Source: an uncultured Actinomycetospora sp.
Lineage (GTDB): Bacteria; Actinomycetota; Actinomycetes; Mycobacteriales; Pseudonocardiaceae
Assembly (NCBI GenBank): GCA_902805495.1
Contig: CADCTH010000322.1
Location: 1-6,558 of the forward strand
Direction of reading: 5' to 3'
Length of the DNA stretch: 6,558 nucleotides
This document shows positions 1 through 5,379 of the stretch, in pieces. The position numbers and the translations under genes are program-made. How positions within the stretch are numbered: the first letter of the stretch is position 1; each line of letters begins with the position of its first letter. Under the pieces are notes generated by a model that saw only the letters and a list, made by a program, of their open reading frames with translations, did not search any database and was not told the origin of the DNA.

Positions 1-2994
1 CCCCCGACGGCGACCCCCCAGCTGTCGCGACGGACCAAGACGCTGCTGATCGTCGCCGCCGTGGCGCTCGTCGTGCTGCTCGGCGGCGCGCGGTTGGTCG
101 ACGTCTACGTCGACTGGGCGTGGTTCGGCGAGGTCGGTTTCCGTGGCGTCTTCACGACGATCCTGTGGACGCGCGTCCTGCAGTTCGTCGTCGCCGCCCT
201 GCTGATGGGCGGCCTGCTGGCGCTCAACCTCGTCATCGCCTACCGGGTGCGCCCGGTGTTCGTGCCCGTGGCCGGTGCCGGCGCCGACGACCCGGTCGCC
301 CGGTACCGCACCGTCGTGCTCTCGCGGCCGCGCTGGTTCGCGATCGGCATCCCCGCGGTCGTCGCGCTCATCGCCGGCCTCTCCGCGCAGGCCGACTGGC
401 AGACCGTGCAGCTGTTCCTGAACTCCACCCCGTTCGGGGTGGAGGACCCGGTGTTCGGCCACGACATCTCGTTCTACGTCTTCCAGCTGCCCTTCTACCG
501 CTGGCTGCTGAGCTGGATCTTCGTCGCGATCGCGGTGAGCTTCGTCGCCGCGCTGATCGCGCACTACCTGTTCGGCGGCATCCGCCTGGCCGGCCGCAAC
601 GGCGCCGTCGCCCCGGCGGCGCGGGCCCACCTCGCGGTGCTGGTCGGCACGTTCGTGCTGTTCAAGGCCGTCGCCTACTTCTTCGACCGCTACGAGCTGC
701 TGTTCAGCGACCGCAAGGCCGCGGAGAGCGGCGCCAACTTCTTCGGCGCCAGCTACACCGACCTCAACGCGGCCATGCCGGCCAAGCTGATCCTGCTGAT
801 CATCGCGCTGATCTGCGCGGCGGCCTTCTTCTCCGCGGTGGTGCTGCGCAACCTGCAGATCCCCGCGATCGCGCTGGCGCTGCTCGTGCTCTCCAGCGTG
901 CTGGTCGGCGCGGCGTGGCCCGCAGTGCTCGAGCAGTTCTCGGTGCGCCCGAACGCCATCGACCGCGAGGCGGACTCGATCTCGCGGAACATCGCGGCCA
1001 CCCGCCAGGCCTTCGGGCTGAACAACGTCGGGGTGATCCCCTACGCCCCGCAGGTCGCCTCCGCCGCCGGCACCGCCGCCGTGCCGCCGCAGGACGTCGC
1101 CAACAGCCAGGCGACGCTGAACAACATCCGCATCCAGGACCCGTCGCGGCTGAACCGGACGTTCGCGGTCCAGCAGCAGCTGACCAACTTCTACGCGTTC
1201 TCCCCGCAGCTGGACATCGACCGCTACACGGTCAACGACCAGCGCCAGGACTTCGTCCTGGCGGCCCGGGAGATCAACCCGGACGCGCTGATCGGCAACC
1301 AGCAGGACTGGATCAACCGCCACCTCGTCTACACCCACGGGCAGGGCATCGTCTCGGCCCCGGCGGACCGGGTGAACGTCCCCAGCAACGCCGAGGCCAG
1401 CCAGGGCGGGCTGCCGCAGTTCGAGGTCAGCGACTCGAGCAACCCGGGACCGTTCGGCATCAGCCCCGACGGCGCGCGCATCTACTACGGCGAGTTCCTC
1501 GGCGGCGCCGACGACTACGCCATCGTCGGCGGCAACCCGGGCCTGGCCCCGCGGGAGTTCGACGGCCCGGGCCGCCCGGCCTCGGCCTACACCGGCCCCG
1601 GTGGCGTCTCGCTGGGCAACTGGGCGCAGCGGCTGATCTTCGCCGCGGCGTACGGCGAGCGGAACATCCTGTTCAACGGCTCCATCGGCAGCGAGTCGCG
1701 CATCATCTACAACCGCACCCCGCTCGAGCGCGTCGAGAAGGTCGCGCCCTGGCTGCGCACCGACGTCGACCCGTACCCCGCGGTCGTGGACGGGCGCCTG
1801 CAGTGGATCGTCGACGGCTACACGACGCTGCCGCGCTACCCGTACGCCCAGCAGGTCGACCTCGGTCAGGCCACCGCCGACTCGCTGCGCCCGGCCACGC
1901 CGGCGGGCTCCGCGGGCTACATGCGCAACTCGGTGAAGGCCACCGTCGACGCGTACAGCGGCGAGGTGAAGCTGTACCAGATCGACGAGCAGGACCCGGT
2001 GCTCAAGACGTGGATGGGCGTCTTCCCGGACGTCGTGCGGCCGGCGTCGGAGGTCAGCCCGAGCCTGCGGGCGCACTTCCGGTACCCGGAGGACATCTTC
2101 AAGGTGCAGCGCGAGCTGCTGACGCGCTACCACGTCGAGAACCCGCGGGACTTCTTCTCGACCCAGAACTTCTGGACCATCCCGGAGGACCCGACGCGCG
2201 AGAGCAACGCGTCGATCCCGCCGTACTACCTGCTCGCGGGAGACCCGCGACCCGGCGCGATCCCGGACACCCAGTTCCAGATGACGAGCACGCTGCTGGC
2301 CCTCTCGCGCCCGAACCTCTCGGCGTACCTGTCGGTGAGCTCCGAGCCCGAGACCTACGGGCAGATGACCGTGCTCGAGCTGCCGGCGCAGCTCACCGGT
2401 GACCAGCGCGGGCCCCAGGGTCCCCAGCAGGTCCAGGCCGAGCTGCTGACCAGCAACTCGGTCAACCAGGGGCTGTTCCCGCTGCGCCAGTCGGGCACCC
2501 CGGTCCAGGTGCAGTACGGCAACCTGCTGACGTTGCCGGTGGCGGGCGGGCTGCTCTACGTCGAGCCCATCTACGTCGAGCGCAACGCGCAGACCTCGTT
2601 CCCGCAGCTGTTCGGCGTCATCGCCCGCTTCAACAACGGCGACATCGGCTACGCGCCGACGCTGCAGGGCGCGCTGCAGGCCGCGTTCCAGGGCGTCCCG
2701 CTGCCGCCGGGGCTGACCGTGCCGGGGCTGGGGCCGACACCGTCCCAGCCGACCCAGCCCACGCCGGGCGCCAACACCGGCGGCGGACCGCTGCCCTCGG
2801 GGGTGCCCGGGCAGGCGCTGAGCCCTGAGCTCTCCGAGGCCGTCACGGGCATGAACGACGCCCTCGACCGCCTCGCCCAGGCCCAGGCGGCCCGGGACTA
2901 CCGGGGCATCGGGGACGCCGAGGCGGCCCTCGACGCGGCCATCCAGCGGTTCCGCAACGCCACCGGTGCGGCCGCGACGCCGGCCGGCGGCTGA
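1..2994 (+). CDS. UPF0182 family integral membrane protein (5' end outside window)
   Basis: Large membrane protein of the UPF0182/COG1615 family, whose molecular function is unknown. The frame is open from base 1, giving 997 visible residues. The codons before the GTG at 61 already encode the family's basic N-terminus and first helix (SRRTKTLLIVAAVAL), so the true start lies a few codons upstream of the window. Seven hydrophobic segments are visible at about residues 13-33, 58-80, 111-130, 168-190, 210-230, 261-282 and 287-308, followed by a large domain probably outside the membrane. Family-like motifs include DWAWFGEVGFR after helix 1, DISFYVFQLPFYR before helix 4, YTHGQGIVSAP near 444, WIVDGYTTLPRYPY near 602 and GNLLTLPVAGGLLYVEP near 840. 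The C-terminus has a Pro/Gly-rich linker (about 899-935) and a short Ala-rich helical tail (about 941-990). Length and order agree with actinobacterial homologues such as Rv3193c (recalled, not searched). No frameshift is seen. Confidence 0.95.
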   Translation, partial: PPTATPQLSRRTKTLLIVAAVALVVLLGGARLVDVYVDWAWFGEVGFRGVFTTILWTRVLQFVVAALLMGGLLALNLVIAYRVRPVFVPVAGAGADDPVARYRTVVLSRPRWFAIGIPAVVALIAGLSAQADWQTVQLFLNSTPFGVEDPVFGHDISFYVFQLPFYRWLLSWIFVAIAVSFVAALIAHYLFGGIRLAGRNGAVAPAARAHLAVLVGTFVLFKAVAYFFDRYELLFSDRKAAESGANFFGASYTDLNAAMPAKLILLIIALICAAAFFSAVVLRNLQIPAIALALLVLSSVLVGAAWPAVLEQFSVRPNAIDREADSISRNIAATRQAFGLNNVGVIPYAPQVASAAGTAAVPPQDVANSQATLNNIRIQDPSRLNRTFAVQQQLTNFYAFSPQLDIDRYTVNDQRQDFVLAAREINPDALIGNQQDWINRHLVYTHGQGIVSAPADRVNVPSNAEASQGGLPQFEVSDSSNPGPFGISPDGARIYYGEFLGGADDYAIVGGNPGLAPREFDGPGRPASAYTGPGGVSLGNWAQRLIFAAAYGERNILFNGSIGSESRIIYNRTPLERVEKVAPWLRTDVDPYPAVVDGRLQWIVDGYTTLPRYPYAQQVDLGQATADSLRPATPAGSAGYMRNSVKATVDAYSGEVKLYQIDEQDPVLKTWMGVFPDVVRPASEVSPSLRAHFRYPEDIFKVQRELLTRYHVENPRDFFSTQNFWTIPEDPTRESNASIPPYYLLAGDPRPGAIPDTQFQMTSTLLALSRPNLSAYLSVSSEPETYGQMTVLELPAQLTGDQRGPQGPQQVQAELLTSNSVNQGLFPLRQSGTPVQVQYGNLLTLPVAGGLLYVEPIYVERNAQTSFPQLFGVIARFNNGDIGYAPTLQGALQAAFQGVPLPPGLTVPGLGPTPSQPTQPTPGANTGGGPLPSGVPGQALSPELSEAVTGMNDALDRLAQAQAARDYRGIGDAEAALDAAIQRFRNATGAAATPAGG

Positions 2995-3004
2995 TCTCCT
3001 CCGC

Positions 3005-3035
3005 GGGGGTGGGCCGGGCCGTCCGGCCCACCCCC
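3005..3035 (+). terminator. GC-rich hairpin terminator after the UPF0182 gene
   Basis: A perfect 13-bp inverted repeat (arms 3005-3017 and 3023-3035) encloses a 5-nt loop (GCCGT) and begins 10 nt after the stop codon. No T-tract follows, which is common for actinobacterial hairpin terminators. It probably ends the UPF0182 transcript and insulates the tRNA genes downstream. The fold is seen in the sequence; its function is inferred. Confidence 0.75.
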
Positions 3036-3063
3036 CGCCCCGGGGCCGCCGCGGGTCGGCGTG

Positions 3064-3069
3064 TACCGT
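3064..3069 (+). promoter_or_regulatory. Possible -10 element for the tRNA(fMet) pair
   Basis: TACCGT fits the actinobacterial TANNNT -10 pattern and is preceded by TG, as in extended -10 promoters. It lies 16 nt before the first mature tRNA base, leaving a short 5' leader for RNase P. No convincing -35 hexamer is seen at the expected distance. A promoter is expected here because a strong hairpin separates the tRNAs from the upstream gene. Confidence 0.3.
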
Positions 3070-3081
3070 TGTCATCACAAC
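3068..3081. repeat. Short inverted repeat just upstream of the first tRNA
   Basis: GTTGT-CATC-ACAAC is a perfect 5-bp inverted repeat with a 4-nt spacer, ending 4 nt before the tRNA. It could be a hairpin in the 5' leader, a protein-binding site in the initially transcribed region, or chance. Confidence 0.3.
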
Positions 3082-3085
3082 GCAG

Positions 3086-3159
3086 CGCGGGGTGGAGCAG
3101 CTCGGTAGCTCGCTGGGCTCATAACCCAGAGGTCACAGGTTCGAATCCTGTCCCCGCTA
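3086..3159 (+). tRNA. Initiator tRNA-fMet (CAU), copy 1
   Basis: A 74-nt cloverleaf with anticodon CAT at 3120-3122. Initiator hallmarks are visible. The anticodon stem CTGGG/CCCAG carries three consecutive G-C pairs next to the loop. The D stem is GAGC/GCTC, which gives the A11:U24 pair of bacterial initiators. The acceptor stem CGCGGGG/CCCCGCT has an unpaired first position (C1xU72). The T arm is ACAGG-TTCGAAT-CCTGT. The discriminator is A, and CCA is not encoded (the next bases are CGA), so the end must be added by the CCA-adding enzyme. The gene starts protein synthesis by delivering formyl-Met to the ribosomal P site. It is identical over its full length to the second copy 136 nt downstream and is probably co-transcribed with it. 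Confidence 0.97.
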
Positions 3160-3221
3160 CGACACCGGCGCCGGAGACTTCTCCGGCCGCCGGGATCCCC
3201 GGCCCAGGGTGACGGGCACGA
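3160..3221 (+). other. Spacer between the two tRNA genes, with two small hairpins
   Basis: This 62-nt spacer holds no gene. It can fold into GCCGGAG-ACTT-CTCCGGC (3170-3187; 7-bp stem) followed at once by GCCGGG-ATC-CCCGGC (3189-3203; 6-bp stem). These may help separate or process the dimeric precursor, or may partly terminate transcription between copies. The folds are visible; the role is inferred. Confidence 0.5.
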
Positions 3222-3295
3222 CGCGGGGTGGAGCAGCTCGGTAGCTCGCTGGGCTCATAACCCAGAGGTCACAGGTTCGAATCCTGTCCCCGCTA
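3222..3295 (+). tRNA. Initiator tRNA-fMet (CAU), copy 2
   Basis: A second 74-nt initiator tRNA, base-for-base identical to the first copy, with anticodon CAT at 3256-3258. It has the same GGG/CCC anticodon stem, A11:U24 pair, C1xU72 mismatch and A discriminator, and no encoded CCA. The flanks differ (ACGA before, CGCGAC after), so only the tRNA itself is conserved, apart from one or two matching bases at each edge. No separate promoter is evident in the 62-nt spacer, so the pair is probably one transcription unit ending at the strong hairpin that starts 5 nt downstream. Confidence 0.97.
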
Positions 3296-3299
3296 CGCG

Positions 3300-3341
3300 A
3301 CGACGAGGGCCCCCGACCACACGGTCGGGGGCCCTCGTCGT
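3300..3341. terminator. Perfect 19-bp hairpin, bidirectional terminator
   Basis: Arms 3300-3318 and 3323-3341 are perfectly complementary over 19 bp around an ACAC loop, the strongest fold in the window. It starts 5 nt after the second tRNA and abuts the stop codon of the DUF952 gene on the other strand (TGA at 3344-3342). It is therefore well placed to end both the rightward tRNA transcript and the leftward GNAT-DUF952 transcript. Only two T residues follow on the plus strand, so it is not a classical T-tract terminator in that direction. Confidence 0.85.
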
Positions 3342-3707
3342 TCAGGTCACCGCGGGCGGGCGGAACGTCCCGTCCGGCTCGGGCACCAGGTCGTGCACCG
3401 CCACGACGGCGTCGAGCACCAGCGGGCCGTAGGCGTGCGGGAACCACGGGCCTCGCGGGTCCTCGCCGCCCTGGCTGCCGACGCCCGGCTCCCAGCGCAC
3501 CGGCACCCCGTGGGCGGCGAGCCGGTCGGGGTCGACCACGAGGACCACGACGTCGGTGCGCCCCGCGTACAGGCGCGAGGCCGGCAGGTGCACGGTGCCG
3601 GGGTCCGAGCAGTGCACGAACCCGACCTCGTCGAGCGACGGCGGCCGGCGCGCGCCGTCCTCCCGCGCCGCGGCCAGCTCGTCGCGCGTGCACAGGTGGA
3701 GGATCAC
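3342..3707 (-). CDS. DUF952 family protein
   Basis: Small soluble protein of 121 residues matching DUF952 (COG3502-type). The family pattern is visible: N-terminal ILHLCTRDEL, then GFVHCSDPGTVHLPASRLYAG (residues 29-49; HCS core), a VVVLVVDPDRL strand and a C-terminal FPHAYGPL motif followed by a valine-rich strand. The biochemical function is not established. I recall the fold being grouped with the ADP-ribosyltransferase superfamily, but this sequence alone does not show activity. The start is GTG at 3707-3705, since the protein there begins exactly as the family does; no strong Shine-Dalgarno is seen. It lies 19 nt downstream of the GNAT stop, so the two are probably co-transcribed and perhaps translationally coupled. 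Its stop codon touches the terminator hairpin shared with the tRNAs. Confidence 0.88.
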   Translation of the reverse strand: MILHLCTRDELAAAREDGARRPPSLDEVGFVHCSDPGTVHLPASRLYAGRTDVVVLVVDPDRLAAHGVPVRWEPGVGSQGGEDPRGPWFPHAYGPLVLDAVVAVHDLVPEPDGTFRPPAVT

Positions 3708-3726
3708 GACCGGCCCGTCGCGGTGC

Positions 3727-4275
3727 TCACCGGCGGATCGACGACGCCGCGGCGGGGATGTCCGCCCGGGTCGGCCGGTGGGTCTCCCAGCGCCACACCT
3801 TGCCGCGCACCGCCCCGTCGGGGCCGGATTCGTCGCGGCGCCGCGCCTGCACCCGCACGAGGCCGTTGGCGGTCAGGACGCTGCCCGCCGGCGTGCGCTC
3901 GGCGAGGGTGTGCGCGACGACCGTGTGCACCGAGGGATCGGTGAACGCGCGGGTCACCAGGGCGCGGGTCATGGCCGTCGCCCAACCCCGGCCCTCGTAG
4001 GGCGGGAACGTCCAGAACGCGATCTCGAGGCGCCCCGCCCGGACCGGGCCGCGGAAGCCGCAGGTGCCGACCACCTGGCGGTCCTGCGGGTCGACGGCCA
4101 GGAACGTGCGCGGGCGCACGACGTCGTCGCGACCGCACGGCGAGCTGCCGGGCGGGTCGGGCGCCTCCGTCTCGGAGCGCAGCACGGCCTCCACCAGCGC
4201 CTCGACGCCCGCCGTGCCGATCTGGGCGAGGCCGGGCGCGCCGGGGGCGGTCAGCCGCTCGTCGACGGGCACCAT
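3727..4275 (-). CDS. GNAT family N-acetyltransferase
   Basis: Probable acetyl-CoA-dependent N-acetyltransferase of the GNAT superfamily, 182 residues, resembling the RimJ/RimL-type subgroup. The substrate is unknown. Visible elements are the central strand FLAVDPQDRQVVGTCGFRG (about 58-76), the strand LEIAFWTFPPYEG, and motif A as EGRGWATAMTRAL (94-106), where E94 replaces the usual R/Q of the acetyl-CoA loop (R/Q-x-x-G-x-G/A). Then come VHTVVAHTL and the C-terminal GSVLTANGL (131-139), where family members usually have a Ser-x-x-Val-Leu plus a Gly-Phe/Leu turn. The ATG at 4275-4273 is chosen because GGAGGT lies 12 nt upstream and the domain begins there. The frame stays open to a GTG at 4404, but that start would sit only 9 nt from the divergent YggT gene and add a low-complexity tail. 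First gene of a probable operon with DUF952. Confidence 0.85.
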   Translation of the reverse strand: MVPVDERLTAPGAPGLAQIGTAGVEALVEAVLRSETEAPDPPGSSPCGRDDVVRPRTFLAVDPQDRQVVGTCGFRGPVRAGRLEIAFWTFPPYEGRGWATAMTRALVTRAFTDPSVHTVVAHTLAERTPAGSVLTANGLVRVQARRRDESGPDGAVRGKVWRWETHRPTRADIPAAASSIRR

Positions 4276-4287
4276 GACGACCACGAC

Positions 4288-4293
4288 ACCTCC
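4288..4293 (-). promoter_or_regulatory. Ribosome binding site of the GNAT gene
   Basis: GGAGGT on the minus strand, a full Shine-Dalgarno, lies 12 nt before the ATG at 4275. The spacing is long; an in-frame GTG at 4284 would be only 3 nt away, which is too close. This supports a start near 4275 over the distal GTG at 4404. Confidence 0.55.
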
Positions 4294-4376
4294 ATCCAGC
4301 GACCCGACGACCGACCAGGGACCGTAGCCGGTGACGGCCGCGGCCGGGAGCGCACCCGCCACCCGGGGAGCCCGGC

Positions 4377-4407
4377 GTGACCGGGAACGCGTCGCGTCAG
4401 GCACTCT
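4377..4407 (+). promoter_or_regulatory. Possible promoter for the YggT gene (leaderless)
   Basis: In the 138-nt divergent gap between the GNAT and YggT starts, GTGACC (4377-4382) resembles a -35 box and CACTCT (4402-4407) is a weak -10, with 19 nt between. The -10-like box ends only 6 nt before the ATG, and there is no Shine-Dalgarno, so transcription may begin at or next to the start codon. This is a pattern match only. Confidence 0.25.
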
Positions 4408-4413
4408 GGACGC

Positions 4414-4698
4414 ATGTGGTCCGTCCTGCTGGTCGTCTACTACGCGCTGTTCCTGCTGTGGCTGTTCATCGTGGGGCGGCTCGTCGTCGAGATCGTGCGC
4501 AGCTTCGCGCGCGACTGGCGCCCCGCCGGGGGCACCGCCGCGGGGCTCGAGGTGCTGTTCATGGTCACCGACCCGCCGGTCAAGCTGCTGCGCCGGATCA
4601 TTCCCCAGGTCCGCATCGGCAACGTCAGCCTCGATCTGTCGATCATGATCCTGCTGCTGCTGACCTTCATCCTCATGCGCGTGGTCGACCCGCGCTGA
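4414..4698 (+). CDS. YggT family membrane protein
   Basis: Small integral membrane protein of 94 residues in the YggT family (PF02325). Segment 1 is the hydrophobic VLLVVYYALFLLWLFIVGRLV (about residues 4-24); a cytoplasmic-type loop with RSFARDWRPAGG follows, then the family signature VTDPPVKLLRRIIPQV (about 51-66) and DLSIMILLLLTFIL (74-87) as segment 2. Length, motif spacing and N-terminus match mycobacterial YggT (Rv2146c, from memory), supporting the ATG chosen although no clear Shine-Dalgarno precedes it. In many Gram-positive bacteria yggT lies among cell-division genes beside sepF and divIVA; none of these is in the window. It is followed by a methyltransferase on the same strand, and the two probably share a transcript. 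The family is linked to the division/membrane site; the exact role here is inferred. Confidence 0.9.
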   Translation: MWSVLLVVYYALFLLWLFIVGRLVVEIVRSFARDWRPAGGTAAGLEVLFMVTDPPVKLLRRIIPQVRIGNVSLDLSIMILLLLTFILMRVVDPR

Positions 4699-4742
4699 GA
4701 CGTGCGCCGGTCCCGGCCCTCCCGAGTGGGCGATCGGCCCGC

Positions 4743-4746
4743 GGAG
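4743..4746 (+). promoter_or_regulatory. Ribosome binding site of the methyltransferase
   Basis: GGAG ends 8 nt before the GTG at 4755, which decides this start over the in-frame GTG at 4764 and over the longer open frame reaching back through the YggT gene. Confidence 0.6.
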
Positions 4747-4754
4747 CTGCCACT

Positions 4755-5369
4755 GTGTCCGCTGTGAGTCCCGTTCGCGACCTCGTCACCTTCATCTCCT
4801 CGGCCGTGCGCTCCCCGGGCGTCATCGGCGCGGTGGCCCCCAGCGGGCGGGCGCTGTCCGACCTGCTCGCCTCGGTGGCCCCCGCCGAGGGCCACCCGGT
4901 GGTCGTCGAGCTCGGGCCGGGCACCGGGGTGGTCAGCGCCGCGCTGCGCCGCCGCCTGCCCGAGGGCGCACGCCACATCGCCGTCGAGGTCGACCCGGGC
5001 ATGGTCGAGCACCTGCGCCGCACGCGGCCGTGGCTCGAGGTCGTCCAGGGCGACGCCGCCGACCTGCAGAAGCTGCTCGCCGACGTCGGGGTGGACCGCG
5101 TCGACGCGATCGTCAGCGGGCTGCCGTGGACGCTGTTCCCGGAGTCGGCGCAGCGCGGGATCATGGAGCAGGTCACCCGCGTCCTGGCCCCCGGCGCCCC
5201 GTTCACCACGTTCGCCTACAGCCACGTGCGGGTGCTACCCACCCAGCGCCGCTTCCGCGGGGTGCTCGAGGAGAGCTTCGCCGAGGTGCACGTCACGCCG
5301 ACGGTGTGGCGCAACCTGCCCCCGGCGCTGGCCTACCAGTGCCGGCACCCGCGCCCGGACGGCGCGTAG
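4755..5369 (+). CDS. Class I SAM-dependent methyltransferase, phospholipid N-methyltransferase-like
   Basis: Probable S-adenosylmethionine methyltransferase of 204 residues, closest in pattern to the COG3963 group (phospholipid N-methyltransferase / rRNA adenine methyltransferase-like). The N-terminus has the group's signature, a short helix then SPGVIGAVAPSGRALSDLLA (20-39). The Rossmann core follows: motif I VVVELGPGTGVVSAAL (49-64) binds SAM, acidic AVEVDPGM (76-83) ends strand 2, QGDAADL (98-104) is motif III, and IVSGLPWTLFPE (119-130) occupies the catalytic motif IV place, where this group has SGLP rather than the NPPY/DPPY of nucleic-acid amino-methyltransferases. That favours a lipid or small-molecule substrate, but does not prove it. 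It lies 56 nt after YggT on the same strand, so co-transcription is likely. Its stop is 10 nt from that of the convergent hydrolase. The actual substrate is unknown. Confidence 0.85.
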   Translation: MSAVSPVRDLVTFISSAVRSPGVIGAVAPSGRALSDLLASVAPAEGHPVVVELGPGTGVVSAALRRRLPEGARHIAVEVDPGMVEHLRRTRPWLEVVQGDAADLQKLLADVGVDRVDAIVSGLPWTLFPESAQRGIMEQVTRVLAPGAPFTTFAYSHVRVLPTQRRFRGVLEESFAEVHVTPTVWRNLPPALAYQCRHPRPDGA

Positions 5370-5379
5370 CCCGGTCGGT

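Noticed and set aside
120..2402. A 760-residue open frame on the plus strand inside the UPF0182 gene
   Set aside because: Its translation is Arg/Pro/Gly-rich low complexity typical of an off-frame reading in high-GC DNA, and it overlaps a clear family match.
3009..3212. A 67-codon open frame covering the first tRNA gene
   Set aside because: It runs through a terminator hairpin and the whole tRNA; part of its peptide (NPEVTGSNPVPA-like) is just the translated tRNA, a known annotation artefact.
3086..3295. The tandem tRNAs as attachment-site direct repeats of an integrated element
   Set aside because: The repeats are whole tRNA genes only 62 nt apart with no integrase or cargo between or beside them, so simple gene duplication explains them better.
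3157..3693. Minus-strand 178-codon frame running from DUF952 through the second tRNA
   Set aside because: It is off-frame relative to DUF952, low complexity in its first part and antisense tRNA sequence in its second.
3342..4275. GNAT-DUF952 as a toxin-antitoxin pair
   Set aside because: The GNAT protein lacks an accompanying RHH/HTH antitoxin, is not of the short tRNA-acetylating toxin type by any feature I can see, and DUF952 shows no DNA-binding motif.
4276..4404. N-terminal extension of the GNAT gene from the GTG at 4404
   Set aside because: It would start 9 nt from the divergent YggT ATG, adds Arg/Ala-rich sequence with no domain, and bypasses the GGAGGT at 4288-4293.
4377..4754. Upstream extension of the methyltransferase frame through the YggT gene
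   Set aside because: It overlaps YggT in another frame with low-complexity translation; GTG 4755 has a well-spaced GGAG.
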